Shown: one piece after another, positions 33,738 through 44,645 of the stretch
How positions within the stretch are numbered: the stretch's first letter is position 1
Layout: each line of letters starts with the position of its first letter
From: Diplocarpon mali
Lineage: Eukaryota; Ascomycota; Leotiomycetes; Helotiales; Drepanopezizaceae
Direction of reading: 5' to 3'
NCBI GenBank assembly: GCA_024741835.1
Contig: JAENRP010000119.1
Location: forward strand, 8,800 to 72,799
DNA length: 64,000 nucleotides
Made by a program: the position numbers and the translations under genes
The notes under the pieces: generated by a model
Told to the model about the DNA's origin: nothing
Databases searched by the model: none
The model's input: the letters and a program-made list of their open reading frames with translations, nothing else

Positions 33738-36093
33738 ATGTCGAGCATCAAAGACATCGTGGATGTCGACGTGGAACTCTTCGCATCCCAGGCCTATAGA
33801 AGGTCTGGGGGAGCCGCCCAGCACCAAAGCTCCCGTCCTCTCGCCGCTCCATCAAGCGAAAAGCCCGCGGCTCTTGCGGATCATATCAACATAGGCCAGA
33901 CCAGTATCAAGCGGCGCAGATCCAACCGAGTCTCCAAACCCGCCAGCCAGCGAATAGCCGCTCGACGAGGCATGGCACGACGGCGGAGCGGCGCTGTCGA
34001 GGACGGTATGCATCCCACCTCGGGACACAAAGCAGCAGCATCGAACCCGGAAAGCCTTTCCAAAAGCCCTGGATATGCTTCAAGAGGACTGGCCGCCGGT
34101 ATGCCCGTGAAGTATACGCCGGTGACGCGGCGCGTCAGTCGAGCAAAGAAAGGGATGCCCGTTCATACGTGCGGCATATGTCGACCAGTCAAGGTACGTA
34201 CACATGCGGCTGCGTCGGCTACGTGAGGTTATTCACACGCTCCTAGACCTTCACCAGAGCAGAGCATTTGAGGTAGGCAGCTAGGTGCAAGCATACCACG
34301 CTCAACTCCTCTGACGGGTTCCACAGACGGCATCAGTTGAGCCACCAGAAGCCAGCATATCCATGCTCTTTTGAGGACTGCGAGCGGGCTTTCCACCGAC
34401 CAGATTTGCTAGCTCGACATGTCAACCGACAGTAGGTGATTCCAAAGCACCTGATGAGATACGACGTGTAACTTTCAACTGCGAGGCAGAAGACTGATGC
34501 AACTTAGCGAGACACAAGGGGAGAGGCCTTATAGATCCGGAGACCTCCCGAGCAGCAGAGCATCCTCAACCGACTCTCAGAGGAGGACTCCGGACCTGAA
34601 GGTCGAGCCGCCAGCTCAAGGGGCCCGTGGATACGTGCAAACCTCCACCGCATATGCCCTGACCCCAAGGACAAGCCGGAGTGGCGAAAGCTCCATGACC
34701 GTCGCAGGCTTCAGCATCATTCCTGGCGTCACAGGCAGCCTCCACGCGGGGAACTTCTCCTCTACAAGCCCAGGAAACCCAAGGGCCGCCAGCCAGGCGC
34801 ATCTGCCAGAGCCGGAGACGTATCCGACCACGTCGCCGCCCCCGAGCAGTAGGGGCTCATTTGACCAGTTCCCAGACCAAGACGCGTTTGCTGGAAGTGA
34901 TGCGCATCAAGCATTTGACGAGCCATATGGAATGGCAAGCTCCAGCCCGTTCCCAAACTACACAGCCGCCCCGCAACAGCCACTTCTCCCTCTCCTCAGG
35001 ATACCCGAAGAGAGCTGGACTGCTGGGTTGTCGTATAGCAATACCCGCTCTCCCTGGTGTTCCTCTGCGTCTGACAGCGCCTACTCAACCCAATCCGCTT
35101 GCCCCCGCGACGGTCCACGTCTGGCTGCAAGAGACCGCTCGCAGTCGATAGCAACGGGTCCGGACAGGCCACTGTCTATGGAGACTCGATGGCTGTCGCA
35201 CGGTATCCGCACAACCCATCCAGAGATCCGGAGCCCCGCGGCTTGCGAGCCAGCCCTCGACCGGCGTGAGGCGCATGCGCCATTTGCCTCTCCTCGAACG
35301 AGCTCGCCAATGTCGGCTCGACAGCTCTTGGATCTCCCCAATTCTTATGGGGGTTTGTTCATGGACATGGTGGGTAACCCAGCCCTGTCGACGCATAGCA
35401 GACCATTGGCTCAAAATTCCCCAGCATATCCTTCACGAACATCAACTCCAGAATTGGGCAGCACTCGAGGAGAAAAGGACCTGGTGGAGCCCGACCAACT
35501 AAGCACCCTCCTCCTCACCACTACCACCGCACCCGCCATGCTGCAACCGCAACCGCAACCGCAACCCGATATCGATATCGATCTCTACCTCTGCAGTTAC
35601 TGGCAGGATTTTCATTCCCTTTTCCCCATCGTCCACCAACCGACTTTTGGTCTGCTCGAGCACAAGCTGCTCAGGTGTGCCATGGCCGCAATCGGCACCC
35701 AATACCATCATTCTGCAGAGGCGCGCGCGAGGGGATCCGAGTTGAACGAGTACTGTAAGACGGCTATTGAGCGAGTAAGTCAATCCTCTCGTGTGCGAAG
35801 TTGGGTAAATGTGTATGGATACTAACACGTCCAGTGTCCCAACTGGGACCTGCATACCATGCAAGCCATCCTCCTGACTGATATATTTGCCAGCTCCAGG
35901 GGACGAGATACAAACCTTCGGTTCTCCCGCCACTTTGAAGATCTATACAGTAGAGTAAGCTCTCGTCGAAAACAAATCTCGCTTAAGCATGTTTTGACCG
36001 ATTTAGCTCCTCTACGAGTCCGATCAAGACAACGTTACAATGCCAGATCCAAGTTCCGGCGATGCTAAATCGGCTGGCGCTCTCCTTGATTGA
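33738..36093 (+). CDS. C2H2 zinc-finger transcription factor, 3' half truncated
   Basis: Exons 33738-34193, 34247-34272 (26 nt), 34327-34431, 34508-35774, 35835-35954 and 36007-36093 give 686 aa; introns are 52-76 nt. Two adjacent C2H2 fingers are rebuilt by splicing: HTCGIC...TFTRAEHLRRHQLSH, then YPCSFEDCERAFHRPDLLARHVNRH. The 26-nt micro-exon encodes TFTRAEHLR inside finger 1. A basic, disordered N-terminus precedes. After the fingers comes a Ser/Pro-rich linker, then the start of a fungal-specific transcription-factor regulatory domain (YWQDFHSLFPIVHQPTF and NWDLHTMQAILLTDIF). The frame stops after SAGALLD, far short of the domain's usual end, and recognisable continuation lies downstream in broken frames. 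It is probably a non-functional or truncated nuclear regulator. The splice sites remain perfect up to exon 6. Confidence 0.65.
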
Positions 36094-37220
36094 CGCGGAG
36101 CGCAGATAGATAATTGACCTTGGAAAAGATCTGGCCCAAAGACCGAGTGGTACCAATGGATTGAGGGGGAAACACGACAACGACCACTCAGCGCTGGTTT
36201 TCTCTTTGATAGACACCGATCCATGTAACACCAGTAACCGCGATCTAGGGCTCCTCACGATGAGACGAGCTCTTTAGTCCGTCTTCCGCGCGCGGAGAGC
36301 CTCTGGCAAGCAAGCGATAGCTCAGAACGGAAATCCAAACGAACCAGTCCCACTGTACAGCCACTTCTCCTTCGCAGAGCAGGGATTGACCGCCCAGTCA
36401 TTCATCAGCAGGTAGTCGTTTATATAGACTCTCAGTCTGCTGGTTTGTCTCGTGCCTACCCTCTCAGGCGGACCCGTCATATCCCAACGTGCACTTCTCG
36501 CATTCCGTGCACCTAACATCGACAACTCCATGGAACTCTTTACAAACTCGTCACCGGCACAATCTGGCGTGGCTGTGCATCTCCACACGCCCCTGCAAGA
36601 CCTTTTAGCACTTGTAGGTGACACTTGGGGGTTGCCCCAGGAGATCACCTCGCAACCTGAATTTCAACGGGCCCAACAACGACTCGGAGGAGGCTCCGCG
36701 TCTGTCGCGGCAGCGCAAGCAACGCTCCATGCCTGCAAAGTTCTCTCACAGGTCCTTTCCCCGTCCTCTCTATTCGCGTCCGACGGCACTCCGAATACTC
36801 CGCTCTGCTGCGTATCCGATCTCTGGAGTCTTGACATCTCCGCCCCTGTCTGCTGGGCTCGCGGGCACCGATACCAGAGCCGCAAACCCAGCGACGGAAC
36901 GTCCGGCGCTCGCACCCGCAGGGGCCCATCTTCTAGGGATCAAGGCGGTGGATGCGGACGGGACGCTGCTGTCCAGCAATCTCCGATTCAGAGTTCTCGC
37001 CCGTACGTGCGGCATGCTCGAGCTCCGGACCGAAGAACTTTTGACGAGCAGAGCGAGTATGAAGGGCGAGATGGCCGAAATTACCGATGCCCTTGGTTAC
37101 GGACCCGAAGCCGAGAGCGTTGGCTACCAACCAGGGCTACGTTTCGACGCTACGGGGGTGCTTGCAAATACCCGGAAGGATGGCGGGTGGAAGTGCTTCT
37201 CGTCCATCTCGACCCGCCTG
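36094..37220 (+). pseudogene. Decayed C-terminal part of the same transcription factor
   Basis: Continuation of the upstream regulator in several frames. Segments: EWYQWIEGETRQR (about 36145-36183) then FLFDRHRSM and a TAA; RAESLWQASDSS near 36295; HTPLQDLLALVGDTWGLPQE and HACKVLSQVLS in the frame running 36452-36890, up to WARGHRYQS; then, in another frame, LELRTEELLTSRASMKGE and GVLANTRKDGGWKCF up to about 37218. These look like ordered pieces of a fungal transcription-factor middle-homology region with stops and at least two frameshifts. Introns alone do not reconcile them. GC content is normal, so this is indel decay rather than RIP. Confidence 0.6.
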
Positions 37221-39205
37221 GTCTCACGCACCGTGCCAAATCCTCGTATCTCCCTCTCACGGCCCGCCCTCTGGGTTTGATCATGCCATTTTTGTGTGTT
37301 TCCCTCTCGTCTCGCTGCGAACACTCGTCCTTCCGGGCGGCGCTCGTCCTGGCGTTGAACCCTCCCTTCTCCCGCGCTTGGCACGCGTCCTTCTGCTCGC
37401 GATACGAGAGGAGGGATCTCTCAATGCCGGGTTCCTATCTTCGGGGCCCTGCCTATTTTTTTTTTTTCTTCTCGCATCTGCATCTCAGACTCGCACTTCG
37501 CATCTTCCTTGGGCCACGTGCTCGCTACGATTGATCCATTTCCCCGTTAGAGATACCTATTTGTGTTGGTGGGCGTGCGCTTGTTCGGCTGGGTCACTGC
37601 GATTTTCTGCACTCTTCTCTGATGTGCGAGCATCGCGTAAGCGACACATCAGATGGTTGCACGGGACGGATAGATCCTTCTGCACGTTACTGGTAGGACG
37701 AGACGGCGAGAGAGCAAGGAACGGCGGCGGCGGCGGCGGCGTAAAAGGGCTCGTTGATATGTCATAGCAGAGTAGCCGAACAGTGACGGAGGTGTCGATC
37801 TCGGCATCTCCTAATCGACGTGAGTTTCAAGCGAGCGACAGAGCCGGGGGCCGAGGCTGTTCCAGGCACAGGCGCAGCCTCATCGTCGGGCGGGACGACT
37901 TCTGTCCTGCTCGCCGCGCGCGAGAGGCGCGGCGTGCAAACGGCATGCAATGTCTCCCCCATCCTCGTTTTCAAGAGGCTCCTCCCCCGCCCCTCCCCTG
38001 CCCGCATGCCCTCCTCCATCTCCGCCTCCACCTCCATCTCGATCGCCACCGCCTTGCTCTCGACCACAACAAGAAGCCATCGCCCGCCTCGGGAGCTCCG
38101 CCGACCAAGCCCGTCCAGCGCGAGGCCGGGAGGGGCGCGAGAGCGGCGGCACCAGGACGGGGGTGCAGACCGGGCTCTTTGTTGACGCTCACAAGCGAGG
38201 TCGCGTAGCCGAGGCCGAGCCGAGCGACGGCAGCCGTCGCGGCCGAGGGACACACGCCCAGGGGCGTGCTCGGGGAGAGGGCCCCACCCCATCTACGACG
38301 GGACCCACCGAGCTCCCAGGTTGCTGATTCCGACTTCTCCGTATCGGGAAACCGTTGGCGAACATCTAGCCATGCAGCAGCCCGTCCATCTCACTCGCGT
38401 CTTGTTGACTCTCGCAGAGCAACAGCTCCCCGGCATACCGGACAGGTTTATTCAGAAATGGAGAGGAAGGAGGGGAGGGAGCCAGAGAGGAGAGAATTGG
38501 GGGCGGAAAACGTGGCAAAGTGCTCATGGAATCGCTAGCGAAGGTCAAGTACAAAACAGCTGATCAAAATGACATCTCGTTTCGGAGACAAGACGGCATG
38601 TTTGTGCAGGTCCAAGAAGCATTTCCCATGCCATTTCCTTGCCAGCAATATCATTGCTCTTCGCAGAGAAGTTGCCTGCAGGGTTTCCGGTCCGACGGGC
38701 GCTTCCGCTTTCACTTGCTCAAAAGGGAGGAGGCTCCCCTGCCAAGGACGACGAGAGTAGACCGGAATGCGATGCATTGGTTCAAAAAGTCGACTAACCG
38801 TCCCACCCAACCGATATTCATCCCTGATCTACACTTTTCCAAACAGCTGCTTGCGACCACTCTCATCTCAACAGCCTCATCTTCCCTTCTCACGCCTCTG
38901 CCTCCATCCCGCCGATGATTATCGATGCACGCACAAACATAGGGACATTGGTATTGGAAAAAAAAGGCAGCAAAACACTCAGGCGACCACCCAAAAAGCA
39001 GAAACACGAGGGAAGCAAGACGTGTGAACTAGACCTGTCAGTATTAAGAGAGCAGCCGTCTCCCCGCAGCGCATCCCATCGGCCAGCCTCCACATTAGTA
39101 CCGATGGGGAGTGTACCCTTAATATCGTACACTCGGAAACCGCGTCTGACGACCCGAGAATAATTAATGCGCTCGTTCCTTCTCTGCTCATGTGCCTGGA
39201 GAGAT
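37221..39205. other. GC-rich region without a recognisable gene
   Basis: Overlapping open frames on both strands are a by-product of high GC content; none shows domain features or splice-joined continuity. It includes a CGG repeat (37721-37741) and the 3' UTR side of the Crp1-like gene. Position 37452-37469 is a T/C run. Confidence 0.45.
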
Positions 39206-41781
39206 CTAGTCCTTGTGGGAAAATTTGGCCTTGATCTTGCCAAAGATGCTGGAGCGCTTCTTCTTCTTAGCGTCCTTGTCGGCGGTAGATGTGCTGGCTG
39301 GGCTATCGGCTGCCTTGCTGCTTCCTGGGGTAGCCTTTGAAGGGGTAGATGGGGCTTCCTTTGCGGGTGTCACCACGGGATCTTGGGCAGGAGTAGCGGT
39401 AGAAGTCTTGTCGGTCGTTGCACTGGCTACTCCAGTGGTGACGACGGGAGCGGTCTGGTTTTCAGTGCGGTGGGAGCCTGGGACGGTTCCGGGGGAAACA
39501 TCGCGGGAGTCAGCGCCGGGGGCAACTGGTTTCTGTGCAATGAGACCGCCGTTCGCCCCGGAAGATGTGACATTTGGTGCAGGCTCGCCGGTGGATGTCT
39601 CAGGCTTGATCTCGGACAACAACTCCTTCTCCACAGCTCTCTTCTCCAACACAGCCTCTCCATTTGCGGCCGCCTCAGGTGGTTGACCAGACTCAGCGAT
39701 CGATTCCTTGACGATTTCTGGCGTATCCGTGGCAGCTGACGGGGTCTCGGTGGAGGCGGTACCAGCCTTGGCGTTTATGGAGTTGATCGATTCCTGAATC
39801 GAGACTGGCAGCTTACTGGTCACAGACTCGGGGAGCTTGCTTGCAGCGCCGGAGGCATAAGCAGTGGCAGCGCCTCCCAAAGCCAGGGCGGCGCCACCGA
39901 CCGCAGCCGCAGCCTCGCCTGCGGTGACACTCTTCTCAGACTTGTCTGTGCCCTTTCCAGCGGTCCCCTCAGATGTGGATGGGGCCATTGGAACCTCCTT
40001 CAAAAGCTCCTTCTCGACCGTGCTCTTCGCCTGGACCTCTTCTGGGAGAGCGCTGGCCTCCGGGTCAGCATCTGCCCGCTCTTGACTCTCCTTGACGATG
40101 TCTGGGGCCTTTGAGGATTCGAGAGGGACGGCTGCGGCAAGCTCCGCGGTGGTGCTCGCTGGGCCGCTCGATTGGATAGTTGGGCTAGCATCGTAGGTGC
40201 CTTCACCTGAGGTTCCCATCGGCAAGCTTGACTCTGGAATCAAGCTCTTCGGGGTCGGCACATCGAAAACGCCAGTGCCATTCAAGCTTCGCTCGGCAGC
40301 CGGCGTGACCGCTGGTGGGAGGACAGGGGCATTTCCGATGCCACCAATTTTCTCGTAGGACTCTTGATCGGTGGTGACCGATGAGCCGATGGTGTTGCCG
40401 GTCAGAGTGTTTGGTTCGGGGATCTTCTCCCCCGGGACCGACTTGACGGGGTTGACGGCGCCAGCGAAAGCTGGGAGTGGGTTGACGCTGAGCATCTGCT
40501 CGCTCTCCATCTTTGCCTTGTCAGCCGCAACAAGCTCCGGATCATCATGGACACCTGACGTGATTGTGTTGCTGGTGAAGGTGCTAGGTTCTGGGACCTT
40601 TTCGCCCGGCGCAAGCTTTATCGGGTTGACGGCGCCGTCGGCAGCCGGAAGGGGGTTGACCGAGAAGTCGCTCTTCTCAACAGCGGCTGGGGTCTCGGGA
40701 AAAGTTCCAGGCAGATCGGCTGAGCCGCTCGGTTCGAGAGGAGCCTTCTCATTCTCGAGAGGGACATCCTTTGCCAGCGCGGCGGTTGTGGAGGTGGGAG
40801 CGACGCCCGACATGATCCCGACTGTCTCGGGGGTGTGCTTGACGATTCGTTCGGTGGTAAGGACGTTGTTCAGATTTCCGGAAGCGTCGTTTTCTTGAGG
40901 GGCAGTGTGGTCGGTTACCCAGTTTCCGTCCACGACGAACTGTTCGCGGGTGACGTGTTAGCAAGATGATTGATTGCGCGTGGGCATGGACATGAGTCGA
41001 GGATGAGGGTTGGGAGAACGGGAGTTGACCTGGCTTCTCAGGAGACCCAGCAGCTGGCCGGACTTGGATCTGTAGTGGCAACTAGCTCGTAGCGGGGCTG
41101 GGAAAACAGGCCACCCGGACTGATGCGTGGCCCTTGCACGGGGGGAGCTGGTCGCCAGTGCTCACTGTACGGTGAGAGTTTTGGAATTGGCGGCCTCACC
41201 GCTCCCCACGATGGGGACGAGCTGGCTACACCGCGTCATAAGGAGGGAGGTATGTTGCTGCTGCATCGTCCAGCGCCCATTCTGCGGATGAAGACTTGCA
41301 GAATTGGCAGTAGGCCAGCATGCTGTTGGGGAGAAAGCACCCAGCCTTTCCTTGAGCGCCACTTGGCAGCATGGGTTTTGGAGTCTGCTTCCGAACGAGA
41401 GAGTGCTTCTGCCCAATATATAACCACCACACGCACCTTGTAGTAAATCTTCTCGGTCGCACTTGGAAGGGTGACGTCTTTCGAGAAGGATTCGCCGGTC
41501 TTCACGAGCTTCTCGCTCTTCGACCAGTCGTCGAAGGTGCCGGTTACGTAGACCTCTTCCGCGGGATGGTCCCTGATGACGAGACATGTCAGTCACGCAA
41601 CTGAACGTGTGGATTGGAAGCACATATCAGCGCAACAACGCGAAAGAGGGACCGTCGACAATCGCAGCTCGTCGGAGCGACACCGTGGAGTGTGCCTTAT
41701 CGGGGGAGAGGCCTCTGGGAAACATCTGGGAGTGACGGAGTGAATCTGAGCAACTTACCATCTGAATACGAAGCTTCCCAT
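39206..41781 (-). CDS. Crp1/Mdg1-like protein with N-terminal CBM48 (AMPK-beta-like) domain
   Basis: Minus-strand exons 41781-41759 (23 nt), 41572-41437 and 40939-39206 give 630 aa; introns are 186 and 497 nt. The three exons rebuild a compact E-set/CBM48 domain of about 85 residues: MGSFVFRW, DHPAEEVYVTGTFDDWS, then FVVDGNWVTDHTAPQE. Yeast relatives are Crp1 (binds cruciform DNA) and Mdg1 (pheromone signalling, plasma membrane). The remaining ~545 residues are disordered, Ala/Ser/Thr/Pro-rich and acidic, with internal repeats such as SVNPLPAxxGAVNPxK. A short hydrophobic Ala/Gly-rich segment lies midway. The C-terminus is the basic KKKKRSSIFGKIKAKFSHKD, a likely amphipathic membrane anchor. 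A glycan-binding role is possible from the fold but unproven. Confidence 0.85.
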
Positions 41782-43554
41782 GTTGAGGGAGGAGGTGCGT
41801 GATGGACTGGAATTGGGATTGGAAGAGGATAAGTGCGACCTGATAATCTCAAGGTAATTCCAGGCGGGTTCAGCAAGGATCGCAGCGGATGGCCTTTTTG
41901 TCTTTTTCTTCTTTCTTTCTTTCTTTCTTCTCTTATGGACTGGAGGCTTGGAACAAGGTATTCGAGGGGAGGTTGGTTGGGGGAGGTCGCCGAGAGATCA
42001 GTCTCTTCTGCGCCAGGGAACTTTTTCGTCGGGTTTGTCTGTCGCGCGTCGCACAGATTGCAGGAGGGGGGCTAACGAGCTGACGAGGATCCGCCGGGAC
42101 AAAGACAAGATAAGATAGATGTACTGTATCTGGAGTCTGGACACAGTCGATGCAAATGCAGATGCTTACTCGTGTTGCGTGAGTGATTGGTTCGAGGAGG
42201 CCATGTAATGGCAATGGCCGTGAGGATCGGGATAATGTGAGGATGTAATGGATGAGGGGCTCGGCGTCGGATATGATGGGGACGGGATCTTCTCTTCTCT
42301 TCTTCAACATCCTCCTCCTCTTCTTCTCCTGTGCCAAGGCCGGACGAGCACGCTAACGCCGACAGCTCAGTTGAGGATTCGAAGATTTAAGGGCAAAGAC
42401 CAAAAAACCTCAAGGATACGAGAGTCTGGCTGGGTTTCTCTACTGACATCCGCGAGATCCTTCCGAGGCGTTCAATTCAACTTCGGCCATCATCTATCTC
42501 CGCATCACCCAGCTGTCACGATCTCTTGCGGTGTTCCAGAGGACCTCTCTGCGCATCATGAGAGAGAGAGGCTGCTTACTACCTCTCTATTGATCACCTT
42601 GCGACCTTATGGGAGGGGTAATGGCGCAGCGCTCTCGTGGAAGAGAGAAGCTCAGCAGGACGAGGATTGTATTGACCGCCATACCAGGGCTATTCGTTTT
42701 TTTTTTCTTTCTTTTTTTTTTTCTTTTTTTTATCACTCGATACAGTACTGTGTAATGGGATTCGCCCAGCATGACATATGAGTTCCTACGAGTGCGTCAT
42801 GCGTGCCCCCGGATACCGGTGGACGACGGGCTTTGAGATGTTTTGTCTCGGGATATCTGTCGACTCTTGGATCCTGGCGCACTCAGATCATGGGTGGCGA
42901 ACCCTTGTAAGGCAAAGAGATAGGTACTGAACTGTCCGGAATTCTCCCCGGCGAGGAATCACCGTCAATCGATACGTCCGCAGTGATCTCGGGATGATTA
43001 CAAGAGCCAGTTGGCGAGGCAGAGGGCTTCTTCAATTGTTGTCGAGTTGCACGCAAATCCACTCCTCTCTGCCATGGGTAGGTTAGGTATGAGTTGGTGG
43101 GTACGCACCCGTGCAATAGCTCCCAAGTGGTTATCACCACCGGGCTCAAGGCTTCATCACACACACATATATATCCGTTGACGACGTCCAGCTATGGGCG
43201 CGGGAATGTGACAGTCATGCGGCGCGGGACTCTCTGTGCGGCACGGGTTGAGCTTGTTTACCAGCTTCCGAGACGTGGTAGTCCAATTCCATGAGAGACT
43301 CCGGAGCCCAGAAGCCTCATTCGGCGAAACGCTGTCTTCTCTTTGTTCGTGAGCGTATATCTGTCAGAGCTGCGTGCCCGGTCGATTGAGTTTTCAAACA
43401 TCCCCAACCGGGGTCCTCCACTTGACGTCGCCACCAGTCGCCATATGAGCATGAGCATGAGCATGAGCATAAGCATAAGCATAAGCATGACTGACATGCG
43501 TCGGAGTTGAATTGCTGTTCGTGAGCCAACACATCACATCTGCTGCAGTACCGT
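41782..43554. other. Upstream region of the Crp1-like gene to the gap
   Basis: No gene is recognised. Holds a TTTC repeat (about 41900-41933), a T-rich tract (42698-42732), a TCTTCTTC stretch near 42290-42330 and an ATGAGC/ATAAGC hexamer array near the gap. Confidence 0.45.
43445..43489. repeat. ATGAGC/ATAAGC hexanucleotide array
   Basis: About seven copies of a 6-bp unit (four ATGAGC, then three ATAAGC), 65 bp before the run of N. Confidence 0.9.
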
Positions 43555-44246
43555 NNNNNNNNNNNNNNNNNNNNNNNNNNNNNNNNNNNNNNNNNNNNNN
43601 NNNNNNNNNNNNNNNNNNNNNNNNNNNNNNNNNNNNNNNNNNNNNNNNNNNNNNNNNNNNNNNNNNNNNNNNNNNNNNNNNNNNNNNNNNNNNNNNNNNN
43701 NNNNNNNNNNNNNNNNNNNNNNNNNNNNNNNNNNNNNNNNNNNNNNNNNNNNNNNNNNNNNNNNNNNNNNNNNNNNNNNNNNNNNNNNNNNNNNNNNNNN
43801 NNNNNNNNNNNNNNNNNNNNNNNNNNNNNNNNNNNNNNNNNNNNNNNNNNNNNNNNNNNNNNNNNNNNNNNNNNNNNNNNNNNNNNNNNNNNNNNNNNNN
43901 NNNNNNNNNNNNNNNNNNNNNNNNNNNNNNNNNNNNNNNNNNNNNNNNNNNNNNNNNNNNNNNNNNNNNNNNNNNNNNNNNNNNNNNNNNNNNNNNNNNN
44001 NNNNNNNNNNNNNNNNNNNNNNNNNNNNNNNNNNNNNNNNNNNNNNNNNNNNNNNNNNNNNNNNNNNNNNNNNNNNNNNNNNNNNNNNNNNNNNNNNNNN
44101 NNNNNNNNNNNNNNNNNNNNNNNNNNNNNNNNNNNNNNNNNNNNNNNNNNNNNNNNNNNNNNNNNNNNNNNNNNNNNNNNNNNNNNNNNNNNNNNNNNNN
44201 NNNNNNNNNNNNNNNNNNNNNNNNNNNNNNNNNNNNNNNNNNNNNN
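43555..44246. other. Assembly gap (692 N)
   Basis: Unsequenced stretch. Frames running through it are artefacts. It lies between the divergent Crp1-like and PKA regulatory-subunit genes and may hide promoter or 5' exon sequence. Confidence 1.
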
Positions 44247-44645
44247 CGCGAGGAAAATAAACGTTTAGCCATGTCATTCTCGCAACTTTCACTGATCCAG
44301 CGGGTTATTTCCAGACATACTCCGGGTTACAACAGTTCCTCAATTGACACGCTGTGCTGCAACACCTCATACGCCTCGCCTCATCACACATTACAGCAGA
44401 TCTGCGCGGACTCACCATCCGTGTGACTGGCATTGCCATTCATAGTTATACAATCGAACCGCAGTCGAGCGCCATTCCCCTCTGCCTACCTCTAGGAGAT
44501 CGAATACCGCGAATACGAGGTGCTTCATCCAAGCCTTCAGACATCGTACAATTCTGCGCCAAATACTTCGAGCGGCGCCTAGACAGCCAAAAAAAAATCA
44601 AAAAAATCTTAATTCCTTTTGTCGACTGCATCTGAAGACTCCGAC
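44247..44645. other. 5' region of PKA-R with an out-of-frame docking-domain segment
   Basis: Positions 44531-44590 encode PSDIVQFCAKYFERRLDSQ, a good match in character to the N-terminal dimerisation/docking domain of PKA regulatory subunits. Its frame does not run into the main open frame: an A9 and an A7 run follow and the frame stops at 44631. No GT donor lies between it and the next exon that restores frame. It may be a 5' exon with a base-call error or a non-canonical junction. Confidence 0.5.

Noticed and set aside
36452..37534. 360-codon frame as an independent gene
   Set aside because: It lacks an ATG-supported start of its own and its first half reads as the C-terminal part of the upstream transcription factor, so it was folded into the pseudogene call.
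37087..38327. Several long GC-rich frames on both strands
   Set aside because: Mutually overlapping, no ATG context or domains; expected from high GC content. Only the part before 37220 matches the decayed transcription factor.
39213..40898. Plus-strand frames of 157 and 175 codons opposite the Crp1-like gene
   Set aside because: Antisense shadows of its Ala/Ser/Pro-rich low-complexity coding region.
42181..42200. GGTTCGAGG as a tRNA B-box
   Set aside because: No matching A-box or acceptor stem could be found around it. I saw no tRNA gene by eye anywhere in the window.
43394..44426. Frames of ~250-300 codons spanning the run of N
   Set aside because: Artefacts of reading through unsequenced bases.
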